A stretch of DNA of 14,751 nucleotides from Chlorobiota bacterium (GCA_030592825.1 JAUVIG010000044.1:1-14751); one strand, 5' to 3'. Counted from the stretch's first letter, positions 8,207-14,751 are shown. The notes: a model not told the origin generated them from the sequence alone. Numbers and translations are program-made.

Positions 8207-10969
8207 TTATTTTAGGTTATATTTATATAAATAGTTATCGTTATTTCCTACAATTAATGAAAATTCATTTGATTGATCAAAAATTGTGATACTGAAGAAA
8301 CCTGAACCTGTCAACGGAAATCCTTCACTCATTTCTCCTGAATTATTGATTAAAAAAATCATATTTTCGGATCCTGAGCCGATTCTGATATCATCTTCAC
8401 TAAATCGGTAAATTGTCGGCTTAAATTTAATATCTTTATTATAATTACGTATGAATATTCTTTTATCATTTAAACCACTGTAAACTACAGTTCTGTTATT
8501 GTCGGTAAAAATATAATCCTGAATATTATCTCCGTTTATATCGTAATATAAAAAATAATGATCGTTTGAAAAAGTCTTTACATTCTTCTTTTCAACTTTC
8601 CCGTTTTCAAATATTTTATAAATTGTTCCTGAAGGATTTGTAACACAAAAATGTGCTTTTGATTTACTGTTCTTGCTTGCAAAAAATATTTCAGAATGTT
8701 TTGAAAGTGATATGTTTACTTCAGGTTTTACTCTTAGCTGTCCTTTTCGATTTAATATATATATGTTGCTTTTATCTTTAAAAACGATATAATCTTTATT
8801 ATTATTTTGATATAATTTAATATTTCCGGTTACATTGCTCTTTGTCTTTTTAAACTCCCATCCTTTAATAATCTTTCCTTCTTTATCATAAAGATATACG
8901 CTTTTGTTTTTAGTTGCAATAATAATTCGATAATTTTTGTCCTTGTCATAATCAATTAGTAATAATCCGTTTGTTGCTTCTGATTTTAGCTTAATCGGAT
9001 AAGTTTCTAACCAATTTCCTTTTCTGTCAATACAATATATTTTATTTTTTGTATTAAATAATAATTGGAGTTTGTTATTATTGTAATAATCAATTTGATA
9101 TATATTACTCATTATTTTACCGTCTAATTGTCTTGTCCAAATGATCTTTCCTGATTTATCAATTAAATACAATTTATTAGCGGCATCTTGAATTACAATT
9201 TCTTTTTCTTCAGTATTATGATTAATGATAATATTCGGTTTGCCGGCAATTATTGTATCTAATCTTACTTCCCATACTGTTTCTGATGTTTGTGGTTCTT
9301 CAGTTTGAAGAGCAATGCTGAATGTTGTATAAATAGGATATGAGTCTGATATAAATTGAATTGCCGGACCTTGTACAGAAATAAGCGAACTGATATCTTC
9401 TGCGAGTTTTTTTGCTTTTGATTCAACAAGTATTTTTTCATATAAATTCAGGGAATGAAATATATCTGTATAGAAGAATATATTAGATTGACTTGGTAAA
9501 GATTTTATAAATTTATAATTCTGCGACTTTCTTCTGAATGTTTTATCCATAATATAAGAATCTATAATACATTCAAGATCACTGATTGATTCTCCGAAAA
9601 CAATAAAATCATCAATAAATGTATAATATTCAGCATTGATATTTTGAAAAAATGTACCGTAATATAATTTGGGAAGATCTTTTACGGGAAGTTTATTTAT
9701 CTTAAAATCAGCACTATATATAAAAACGTTCTTAAATAGATCTGTATTGATATTATTTTTTGAGCAATGTTCAGTAATTATTTTATTAAAAAATTCTTCT
9801 GTTTTAGTTTTGTCTTTAATTTTTATAAGTATATAAACATTGTGTTTTTTCCCTGTTTTATTGACATCTTCATAAACTAAAGCAATTTCATTATCTGTAA
9901 GATCATATAAGTTATATTTATCTTCATCAATTTTATAATTACTGTAGAATGAAGCCATATTAATTTGATGATCATTCAATTGCTTTATACTTGCCAAGAA
10001 ATCTTCGTATTTATAATGATAGACTGAACCGTTTCCGATATTAAATGACAGAAATGCAGATGTTTTTTCGGGAAGGATTCTGAGTATATTGCTTTTTTTT
10101 GGATTTACGTTTTTAAATAAGTTTAAAAACTGCATTTCGGGTTTAAGAATAGTATGTCCGGTCAGTTTTATTTCTTTTCTTTTTATATTAATATCAAATA
10201 CTGTCCAATCAGCAAAATTTTGTAAAATATGCTTTTTATCACGAAATGTATTATTTAAATATCCGTCGGTTGAATTAAAGAAGTTATTGTAGTTTATATA
10301 AATTTTAGCATCATTTTTATTTTTAACTTGCCTGTAAAGTTTAGTAAAATTAGCATCAGAAAAAAGCGATGCTCCGCTGTTTATGTTTTTAATTGCTTTT
10401 TGCAAAAGAATTTCCGAATAAGAGAAAAGAAAATAATCTTCAAAAAACGTGTAAAAAAATACATTTTTATTGCCGGATATATTTTGTTTTACAATTTCAG
10501 CTCCGGCAAAACTAATGTTTGTTAATGCTGAATTCGGAGCTGATTTTTTTATGATCGAATTAAGTTCATCAATGTTTTTTTTGTTATCTTTTGATCCTGT
10601 TGCAAATAAAAAATCAATATCTTTTCTGCCTTGTGAATGTGCAGAAATTATAACTGTTTTTTCATTAAGGAACTGTTTAATTTTTTTGTTTGAGTTTATT
10701 AATGAGTCCAAAAACAGAAAATCATTATAGAAATTATTGCTTAGACTCATCTTATGCAAGATTGAACTTAAATTTTCATTTTTAGAAATTTTATGAGATA
10801 AATAAGTAAAATCTTCGGTTTCAATAATTAAAGAAACTTTAGAGGGAATTGCATTAATTACGGGTGATAATTTTCTTTTTTTATTCCCGAAAAAAATTGC
10901 AACTAATATCAATGCAATTACTGCAACGACTGAAGTAATTAAAAGAATTTTGTTATTAAACATAAACAT
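8207..10969 (-). CDS. Membrane-anchored protein with DUF3352-like ectodomain and C-terminal beta-propeller-like repeats
   Basis: A 920-residue protein with one N-terminal transmembrane helix (about 8-28) followed by Lys/Arg (NKKRK), so it is probably anchored in the inner membrane with the bulk in the periplasm. Residues about 36-565 resemble DUF3352-type proteins, with repeated motifs such as IPSKVSLIIE (41-50) and ILPEKTSAFLSF (298-309). Residues about 565-920 contain a recurring blade signature, Y-x-x-D-x-x-G-K: KLYLIDKSGKIIW (599-611), KIYCIDRKGNW (643-653), SVYLYDKEGKI (690-700), NIYILNRKGQL (735-745), TIYKIFENGKV (782-792) and MIFLINNSGEM (870-880), like PQQ/FG-GAP propellers. DINGDNIQD (810-818) resembles a calcium loop. 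Met1 and Met3 are both possible starts. It stands 31 bp before the lipoprotein ORF's longest possible start. Function is unknown. Confidence 0.75.
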   Translation of the reverse strand: MFMFNNKILLITSVVAVIALILVAIFFGNKKRKLSPVINAIPSKVSLIIETEDFTYLSHKISKNENLSSILHKMSLSNNFYNDFLFLDSLINSNKKIKQFLNEKTVIISAHSQGRKDIDFLFATGSKDNKKNIDELNSIIKKSAPNSALTNISFAGAEIVKQNISGNKNVFFYTFFEDYFLFSYSEILLQKAIKNINSGASLFSDANFTKLYRQVKNKNDAKIYINYNNFFNSTDGYLNNTFRDKKHILQNFADWTVFDINIKRKEIKLTGHTILKPEMQFLNLFKNVNPKKSNILRILPEKTSAFLSFNIGNGSVYHYKYEDFLASIKQLNDHQINMASFYSNYKIDEDKYNLYDLTDNEIALVYEDVNKTGKKHNVYILIKIKDKTKTEEFFNKIITEHCSKNNINTDLFKNVFIYSADFKINKLPVKDLPKLYYGTFFQNINAEYYTFIDDFIVFGESISDLECIIDSYIMDKTFRRKSQNYKFIKSLPSQSNIFFYTDIFHSLNLYEKILVESKAKKLAEDISSLISVQGPAIQFISDSYPIYTTFSIALQTEEPQTSETVWEVRLDTIIAGKPNIIINHNTEEKEIVIQDAANKLYLIDKSGKIIWTRQLDGKIMSNIYQIDYYNNNKLQLLFNTKNKIYCIDRKGNWLETYPIKLKSEATNGLLLIDYDKDKNYRIIIATKNKSVYLYDKEGKIIKGWEFKKTKSNVTGNIKLYQNNNKDYIVFKDKSNIYILNRKGQLRVKPEVNISLSKHSEIFFASKNSKSKAHFCVTNPSGTIYKIFENGKVEKKNVKTFSNDHYFLYYDINGDNIQDYIFTDNNRTVVYSGLNDKRIFIRNYNKDIKFKPTIYRFSEDDIRIGSGSENMIFLINNSGEMSEGFPLTGSGFFSITIFDQSNEFSLIVGNNDNYLYKYNLK

Positions 10970-10972
10970 TAG

Positions 10973-10984
10973 GCCGTAAACGGC
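10973..10984. repeat. GC-rich hairpin at the start codon of the propeller protein gene
   Basis: The inverted repeat GCCGT-aa-ACGGC ends 3 bp before the ATG at 10967-10969. In RNA it would sit where a ribosome binds. It is unusually GC-rich for this window, but only 5 bp long. Confidence 0.4.
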
Positions 10985-11011
10985 AGGTTTAAAGTTTCAC
11001 AATATAATAAA

Positions 11012-11035
11012 TTTTTTCGGAAGTTTCCGAAAAAA
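11012..11035. repeat. Perfect 11-bp-arm palindrome between dusB and the propeller protein gene
   Basis: Arms TTTTTTCGGAA (11012-11022) and its exact complement (11025-11035) flank a 2-nt spacer. On both strands the T run precedes the stem and the A run follows it, the reverse of an intrinsic terminator, so an operator or other palindrome is more likely than a terminator. Confidence 0.5.
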
Positions 11036-11054
11036 AGCCGAAATACTGAAGCCT

Positions 11055-11135
11055 GTCTGCCGTCAAGTAGGCAAGTTCAGCACAAGTTGTTGGGTATTAA
11101 TAAAGTATAAAATTGTTACCTGCCTGACGGCAGAC
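11055..11135. repeat. Inverted pair of a GC-rich dispersed-type word
   Basis: GTCTGCCGTCA (11055-11065) recurs as its exact reverse complement at 11125-11135, 59 bp away. Extra matching bases (AGGCA, and TGCC at the other copy) lie nearby with a small insertion. Similar CTGCC...GGCAG words are, to my knowledge, dispersed between genes in many Bacteroidota genomes, so this may be one such repeat rather than a local regulatory site. Confidence 0.5.
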
Positions 11136-11140
11136 TGTTT

Positions 11141-11180
11141 TTTAACAATTTAACAATGCAGCAATAAAACAATTGAACAA
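11141..11180. repeat. Degenerate tandem octamer array downstream of dusB
   Basis: Five consecutive 8-bp units: TTTAACAA, TTTAACAA, TGCAGCAA, TAAAACAA, TTGAACAA. Every unit ends in CAA, and in shifted phase most read CAATnnnn. The period matches that of the array on the other side of dusB (12251-12306). Confidence 0.6.
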
Positions 11181-11188
11181 CTCACAAA

Positions 11189-11225
11189 TATAAACAATCC
11201 CGTAAGAAAACAGGGATTGTTTATA
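11189..11225 (-). terminator. Probable terminator of dusB
   Basis: A 13-bp perfect inverted repeat with a core of AAACAATCCC (11192-11201) and its complement (11213-11222) encloses an 11-nt loop, 16 bp after the dusB stop codon on the minus strand. The stem has three G-C pairs next to the loop and ends in T-rich sequence, although the T run is short and interrupted. Confidence 0.55.
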
Positions 11226-11240
11226 ATTTTCAGTAATGAT

Positions 11241-12221
11241 TTAATTCTCTCTGTATTGTTCTTTTATTAAATCAAGAATATTATTAATCTCATCTGCATC
11301 CATTGAGGTTAATAATTTTAATCTTAAGGGTTTAAAGTTTTTAAGTCCTTTAAAATATAAAGCAAAATGTCTTCTCATTTCATAAAATCCTTTTTTGTCT
11401 TCTTTCAATTCTAAAGATCGTTTAAAATGGTCTCTTGCAATTTCTGTTTTTTCTTGGATGCTGATTTCCGATAATTTTTTTTTGTTTTCAAGAAAATGTC
11501 TGACTTCTTTAAATATCCACGGACGGCCGATACTTCCTCTGCCAATCATAATGCCGTCAACACCGTATTTATCAATTTTTTCTTGTGCTGATTCACCGTC
11601 TTTAATATCTCCGTTTCCGATAATCGGAATGTGTATGCGAGGATTATTTTTAACTTTACCTATTAGTGACCAATCTGATATTCCTTTATATAATTGTGTT
11701 CGGGTTCTTCCGTGAATTGTCAATGCTTTAATTCCGGTATCTTGCAGTTCTTCTGCAATTTCATCAATTATCAAATTGTCCGAATCCCAACCGAGACGAG
11801 TTTTTACAGTTACGGGCAGATCAACGGCATCAACAACGGCTCTCGTCATCTTTATCATTTTCGGTATGTCTTTCAACATTCCGGCACCGGCACCTCTGTT
11901 TGCAATTTTTTTCATAGGACACCCGTAATTAATGTCAATTAAATCCGGTTTTGCTTCTTGGGCAATTTTTGCGGCTTCTGTCATTGCATCAATCCTGTGT
12001 CCGTATATTTGAATACCAACAGGCCTTTCGTGATCATCAATTGCAAGTTTTTTTAATGTTTTTTCTACATTTCTGATTAAAGCTTCTGATGCAATAAATT
12101 CGGTATATAAAATATCGGCACCAAAATCTTTACAGACTTGCCGGAATGACCTGTCCGTAATATCTTCCATCGGGGCAAGAAGTAAGGGGAAGCGTTTTAT
12201 TTCAATATTACCGATTTTCAA
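11241..12221 (-). CDS. dusB: tRNA-dihydrouridine synthase (DusB type)
   Basis: A 326-residue cytoplasmic flavoenzyme that reduces uridine to dihydrouridine in tRNA with FMN and NADPH. It has the family landmarks in order: LLLAPMEDITDRSFR (13-27, FMN-binding barrel start), INYGCPMKKI with the catalytic Cys101, VTVKTRLGW with Lys140, IHGRTRTQLY with His170, GNGDI (202-206) and GRGSIGRPWIF (227-237, phosphate-binding loop). The C-terminal helical tRNA-binding part contains the characteristic RRHFALYFKG and ends in a charged helix. The length is normal and the start MKIGNIEIK is typical. It is followed by a hairpin terminator and separated from glyQS by 140 bp that include an octamer array. Confidence 0.95.
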   Translation of the reverse strand: MKIGNIEIKRFPLLLAPMEDITDRSFRQVCKDFGADILYTEFIASEALIRNVEKTLKKLAIDDHERPVGIQIYGHRIDAMTEAAKIAQEAKPDLIDINYGCPMKKIANRGAGAGMLKDIPKMIKMTRAVVDAVDLPVTVKTRLGWDSDNLIIDEIAEELQDTGIKALTIHGRTRTQLYKGISDWSLIGKVKNNPRIHIPIIGNGDIKDGESAQEKIDKYGVDGIMIGRGSIGRPWIFKEVRHFLENKKKLSEISIQEKTEIARDHFKRSLELKEDKKGFYEMRRHFALYFKGLKNFKPLRLKLLTSMDADEINNILDLIKEQYREN

Positions 12222-12250
12222 TATAGTCTTATTTGTTCTGCTTTATTAAA

Positions 12251-12306
12251 ATGCTTCAATGAGTTAATGCTTCAATGCTTCAATGTTTCAATGCTTTAAT
12301 GCTTTC
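12251..12306. repeat. Tandem octamer (ATGCTTCA) array between glyQS and dusB
   Basis: Seven consecutive 8-bp units: ATGCTTCA, ATGAGTTA, ATGCTTCA, ATGCTTCA, ATGTTTCA, ATGCTTTA, ATGCTTTC. Three are identical and the others are diverged. The array lies 30 bp upstream of the dusB start, in its 5' leader or promoter region. Changes of copy number by slippage are possible but not shown. Confidence 0.8.
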
Positions 12307-12361
12307 CGTTTAGATTAACGGTGAAAAAATGATGAAATTCTGCTGATTTTGCTGACAGATT

Positions 12362-13915
12362 CTAATTCAGTTCTTTAAATAACTTTTTAAAGTTTACTTT
12401 TTCATCAATTATTGAATTAAGTTCATCAATTTTAATACGCTCTTGTTCCATAGTATCTCTGTATCTTAAAGTAACTGTATTGTCTTCAAGTGTTTGATGA
12501 TCAACTGTTATGCAGAACGGGGTGCCTATTGCATCATGTCTTCTGTAACGTTTACCTATTGAATCTTTTTCTTCGTATTGGCAATTGAAATCGTATTTTA
12601 ATTGTTCTAAAATTTTTCTTGCTTTCTCAGGTAAACCGTCTTTTTTAACTAATGGTAAAATTGCTGCTTTAACAGGTGCTAAAACTTCCGGAATTCTTAA
12701 TACTGTTCTTATTTCAGTTTTCCCGTTTTCTTTGTTAATTTCTTCTTCTTCAAAAGAATTTGATAAAACGGTAAGGAACATTCTGTCGAGACCTATTGAT
12801 GTTTCTATTACATACGGAACATAAGATTCGTTTGTTTCAGGATCAAAATATTGCAATTTTTTTCCTGAAAATTTTTGATGTTGTGAAAGATCAAAATCAG
12901 TTCTTGAATGTATGCCTTCCAACTCTTTAAATCCGAAAGGAAAGTTAAATTCGATATCGGTTGCTGCTTTTGCATAATGTGCCATGTTTTCATGATCGTG
13001 AAATCTGTAATTTTCATCACCCATTCCCAAAGCTTTATGCCATTTCATTCTCGCATCTCTCCAATATTCAAACCATTTATCTTCTTCACCGGGTCTAATG
13101 AAGAATTGCATTTCCATTTGTTCAAATTCTCTCATTCTGAAAATAAATTGACGAGCAACAATCTCATTTCTAAATGCTTTACCTATTTGAGCAATACCGA
13201 ATGGAAGTTTCATTCTTCCTGTTTTTTGCACGTTGAGGTAATTTACAAAAATACCTTGTGCCGTTTCGGGTCTTAAGTAAATTAAATCTGCATCTTCGCT
13301 TACAGAACCGAGTTTTGTGTCGAACATTAAGTTAAATTGCCTGACATCTGTCCAGTTTTTACTTCCTGAAACCGGGCATGCAATTCCGTTATCAATTATA
13401 ATTTGTTTAATATCCGGAAGATCATCTTTTTCAAAAGCAGTTTTAAAACGACTTAATATTTCGTCAATATTTTTTTGACGTTCAATTATTCTGCCGTTAG
13501 TTGAACGGAATTGATCTTCATCAAAATCATCTCCGAATTTTTTTCTTGCTTTTTCAACATCTTTATTGATCTTAATGTTTATTTTCTCAACATGTTCTTC
13601 AATAAGAACATCAGCTCTGTATCTTTTTTTAGAATTTTTGTTGTCGATTAAAGGATCATTAAACGCCCCGACATGCCCTGATGCTTTCCAAACAGTAGGA
13701 TGCATAAAAATAGCGGAATCAATGCCGACAATATTTTCATGCATCATTACCATTGAATCTTTCCAATATTTTTTAATATTTTCTTTCAGTTCGCTGCCGT
13801 TCTGTCCGTAATCATAAACAGCACTTAAACCGTCGTATATTTCACTTGATTGAAAAACGAACCCGTACTCTTTAGCATGGGCAATAACTTTTTTAAATTT
13901 ATCAGGGTTTGCCAT
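12362..13915 (-). CDS. glyQS: Glycyl-tRNA synthetase, single-chain dimeric type
   Basis: A 517-residue class II synthetase that charges tRNA-Gly with glycine in the cytoplasm, of the alpha2 type found in eukaryotes, archaea and some bacteria including Bacteroidota, not the two-gene alpha2-beta2 form. The start AKEYGFVFQSSEIYDGLSAV (14-33) and GHVGAF (80-85) are typical. Class II motif 2 is FRNEI...FRMREFEQMEMQFF (248-272), preceded by LRPETAQGIFVNY (214-226); motif 3 is ETSIGLDR (371-378). The C-terminal anticodon-binding domain starts at about 405 (RIPEVLAPVKAAILPL) and contains KRYRRHDAIGTPFCITVD. The length matches the family and no key segment is missing. A TAnnTTTG match lies 22 bp upstream. 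Confidence 0.97.
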   Translation of the reverse strand: MANPDKFKKVIAHAKEYGFVFQSSEIYDGLSAVYDYGQNGSELKENIKKYWKDSMVMMHENIVGIDSAIFMHPTVWKASGHVGAFNDPLIDNKNSKKRYRADVLIEEHVEKINIKINKDVEKARKKFGDDFDEDQFRSTNGRIIERQKNIDEILSRFKTAFEKDDLPDIKQIIIDNGIACPVSGSKNWTDVRQFNLMFDTKLGSVSEDADLIYLRPETAQGIFVNYLNVQKTGRMKLPFGIAQIGKAFRNEIVARQFIFRMREFEQMEMQFFIRPGEEDKWFEYWRDARMKWHKALGMGDENYRFHDHENMAHYAKAATDIEFNFPFGFKELEGIHSRTDFDLSQHQKFSGKKLQYFDPETNESYVPYVIETSIGLDRMFLTVLSNSFEEEEINKENGKTEIRTVLRIPEVLAPVKAAILPLVKKDGLPEKARKILEQLKYDFNCQYEEKDSIGKRYRRHDAIGTPFCITVDHQTLEDNTVTLRYRDTMEQERIKIDELNSIIDEKVNFKKLFKELN

Positions 13916-13937
13916 TGTTTTTTTTAAAATTCGGCTG

Positions 13938-13945
13938 CAAATTTA
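13938..13945 (-). promoter_or_regulatory. Putative -7 promoter element of glyQS
   Basis: On the minus strand this reads TAAATTTG, an exact TAnnTTTG match, 22 bp upstream of the glyQS ATG; the predicted leader is about 15 nt. The expected -33 TTG is not seen at standard spacing. Confidence 0.4.
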
Positions 13946-14086
13946 AACAATTATATTTTTTTTATTGGTTTTGTATATTTTTTTTGTTTAATGATACGAA
14001 TTGATATGAATAATATCCGGGAGAAATATTATTGAAATATGGAAGAATTAAAAAAGCAACAAATCTTTAAGTTGTGGTTCTTTTTA

Positions 14087-14161
14087 AAAATGCTATGCAT
14101 TTTAATAGTTAAAAACTACTGTTAATAATAGGTCGAAGTTATAAACTTCGCCCGGCTGGGG
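14087..14161. repeat. Hairpin module A upstream of glyQS
   Basis: Four adjacent inverted repeats: AAAATGC-tat-GCATTTT (14087-14103), TAGTT-aaa-AACTA (14106-14118), CGAAGTT-ata-AACTTCG (14134-14150) and CCC-ggct-GGG (14151-14160). With the preceding GGTTC and T run it is a diverged direct copy of module C at 14373-14433. No coding frame explains it. Confidence 0.7.
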
Positions 14162-14267
14162 GAAAAAGAAAACTTGTGTTTATTATTAATATAAAAATGA
14201 AAATGTGTTTCACTGTTTTTTTGTTTTGCTTTTTATGAATGTATAAATCATTTTCCTTTTGTTAATT

Positions 14268-14363
14268 ATAAATGCTGTTGCATTTATGTAGCTTAGAACC
14301 TACAATTTATATCCTGCATAGCTTGGAAGCTATGCAGAACGGCATCCTACGTGGAACTGGTTC
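14268..14363. repeat. Hairpin module B upstream of glyQS
   Basis: It begins with the same hairpin word as modules A and C: ATAAATGC-tgtt-GCATTTAT (14268-14287). It then continues differently, with TGTAGCTT-ag-AACCTACA (14287-14304, one C-C mismatch), an 11-bp perfect stem of CTGCATAGCTT and its complement around a GG loop (14314-14337), and GAAC-tg-GTTC (14354-14363). The 11-bp stem is the strongest in the region. Confidence 0.7.
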
Positions 14364-14372
14364 TTTTTTTTT

Positions 14373-14450
14373 AAATGCTTTGCATTTTAATAGTTGAAAA
14401 CTATTGTAATGAAACGGCGAAGTTAAAAACTTCACCAAGCATTTTAGCTT
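14373..14450. repeat. Hairpin module C upstream of glyQS, second copy of module A
   Basis: AAATGC-ttt-GCATTT (14373-14387), AATAGTT-gaa-AACTATT (14389-14405) and GAAGTT-aaa-AACTTC (14419-14433) repeat the order and words of module A. A short AAGC...GCTT stem (14437-14450) followed by a T run closes it. Several differences from module A preserve or extend pairing: the second stem grows from 5 to 7 bp, while the third loses its outer C-G pair. Confidence 0.7.
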
Positions 14451-14487
14451 TTTTATATACTACCTGCAACAGGGCATTTGTGGGTTA

Positions 14488-14751
14488 TTAATAAACTAAA
14501 TAAGGATTATTTAGTTTATAAAGTTTATATCCGAAAATCGATTCAGTTTTATTTTTAATATCAAGAACACTAATTATAGCAAAACCTGAAAGTATAATAT
14601 TCCCTTTAATTTGAGTTTTGCAGGAATATAAATAATTATTCCCAGTAACATGAATAAAGTCAAATAGGTTTTCATCATCTGGAGCAAAAATGTAGAGATA
14701 CATGCTTTCAATTTGAGAATCAGAATCATAATATGTCATTTTTACTTTTAG
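14488..14751 (-). CDS. Unrecognised protein, C-terminal fragment
   Basis: The frame is open to the right window edge (87 codons visible plus stop), so this is probably the end of a longer gene; a start at the ATG at 14737-14739 would give 83 residues but is preceded by in-frame sense codons. The fragment is rich in Tyr, Ile, Asn and Asp and looks like alternating beta strands (YLYIFAPDDENLFDFIHV, GNIILSGFAIISVLDI). There is no signal peptide, transmembrane helix or known motif in the visible part. The last codons, KLNNPYLVY, are encoded by a 12-bp inverted repeat. That it is a real gene is likely but not certain. Confidence 0.5.
   Translation of the reverse strand, partial: LKVKMTYYDSDSQIESMYLYIFAPDDENLFDFIHVTGNNYLYSCKTQIKGNIILSGFAIISVLDIKNKTESIFGYKLYKLNNPYLVY
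14491..14519 (-). terminator. Inverted repeat overlapping the end of the right-edge gene, possible terminator
   Basis: A perfect 12-bp inverted repeat, ATAAACTAAATA (14491-14502) and its complement (14508-14519) with a 5-nt loop, lies within the last codons and touches the stop. It is placed as a minus-strand terminator would be, but the stem has only two G-C pairs and no T run follows. Confidence 0.35.

Larger units (their letters stand above)
13916..14487. other. 572-bp intergenic region upstream of glyQS
   Basis: No credible gene on either strand. From the glyQS end it holds the -7 match at 13938-13945, AT-rich filler to about 14075, hairpin module A, about 105 bp of very AT-rich sequence without clear structure (14162-14267), modules B and C, then about 35 bp leading to the stop of the next gene. 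Confidence 0.8.

Noticed and set aside
11012..11035. The palindrome read as an intrinsic terminator
   Set aside because: The T run precedes the stem and the A run follows it on both strands, the opposite of terminator geometry, and it lies upstream of a gene start.
12251..12306. A plasmid-type iteron origin
   Set aside because: The units are only 8 bp and degenerate, and there is no replication initiator gene; the neighbours are core translation genes.
12306..12321. CCGTT-tagatt-AACGG as the glyQS terminator
   Set aside because: The stem is only 5 bp and is not followed by a T run on the minus strand.
12908..13276. A 122-codon open frame on the plus strand inside glyQS
   Set aside because: It lies fully antisense to a strongly conserved synthetase gene, has low-complexity Phe/Ser-rich composition and no recognisable motif; it is a by-product of the coding frame on the other strand.
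14076..14450. A CRISPR array
   Set aside because: The repeats are diverged, of unequal length and spacing, and consist of internal hairpins rather than identical direct repeats with unique spacers; no cas gene is present.

Overview
The window is about 14.75 kb of AT-rich DNA from a member of the Bacteroidota, probably Bacteroidales/Marinilabiliales-like. The evidence is the gene repertoire (a PiT phosphate carrier with a long cytoplasmic tail, a DUF5723-type outer-membrane barrel, many SpII lipoproteins, a single-chain glycyl-tRNA synthetase), the absence of clear Shine-Dalgarno sequences before the genes, and several matches to the Bacteroidota -7 promoter motif TAnnTTTG. The species cannot be named from the sequence.

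Layout. At the left edge is the C-terminal part of a type III restriction (Res-like) helicase-nuclease, open to the window border and reading right. recO follows 30 bp later on the same strand. Every later gene reads left. A probable two-way terminator separates recO from the convergent PiT transporter gene. Continuing to higher coordinates come a small lipoprotein gene, then a probable envelope operon (transcribed from high to low coordinates: lipoprotein, DUF5723-like barrel, small one-span membrane protein), preceded by a large membrane-anchored protein with a C-terminal beta-propeller-like region. Next are dusB (tRNA dihydrouridine synthase) and glyQS (glycyl-tRNA synthetase), both translation genes. 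The right edge holds the 3' part of an unrecognised gene.

Non-coding structure is the least ordinary part. The 572-bp gap upstream of glyQS is not coding. It contains at least ten short inverted repeats arranged in three modules, each beginning with the same AAATGC...GCATTT hairpin; two modules are diverged direct copies of one another. Both intergenic regions flanking dusB contain degenerate tandem octamers sharing the form CAATnnnn. The region between dusB and the propeller protein gene also carries an 11-bp inverted repeat of a GC-rich word, a 24-bp palindrome and a small GC-rich hairpin almost touching a start codon.

No CRISPR array, tRNA, rRNA, insertion sequence or integrase was seen. 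The protein-coding part looks like ordinary chromosomal core DNA, apart from the restriction gene fragment. I see no convincing new multi-gene system. The strongest candidates for something undescribed are the hairpin array upstream of glyQS and the lipoprotein/barrel/propeller envelope cluster.
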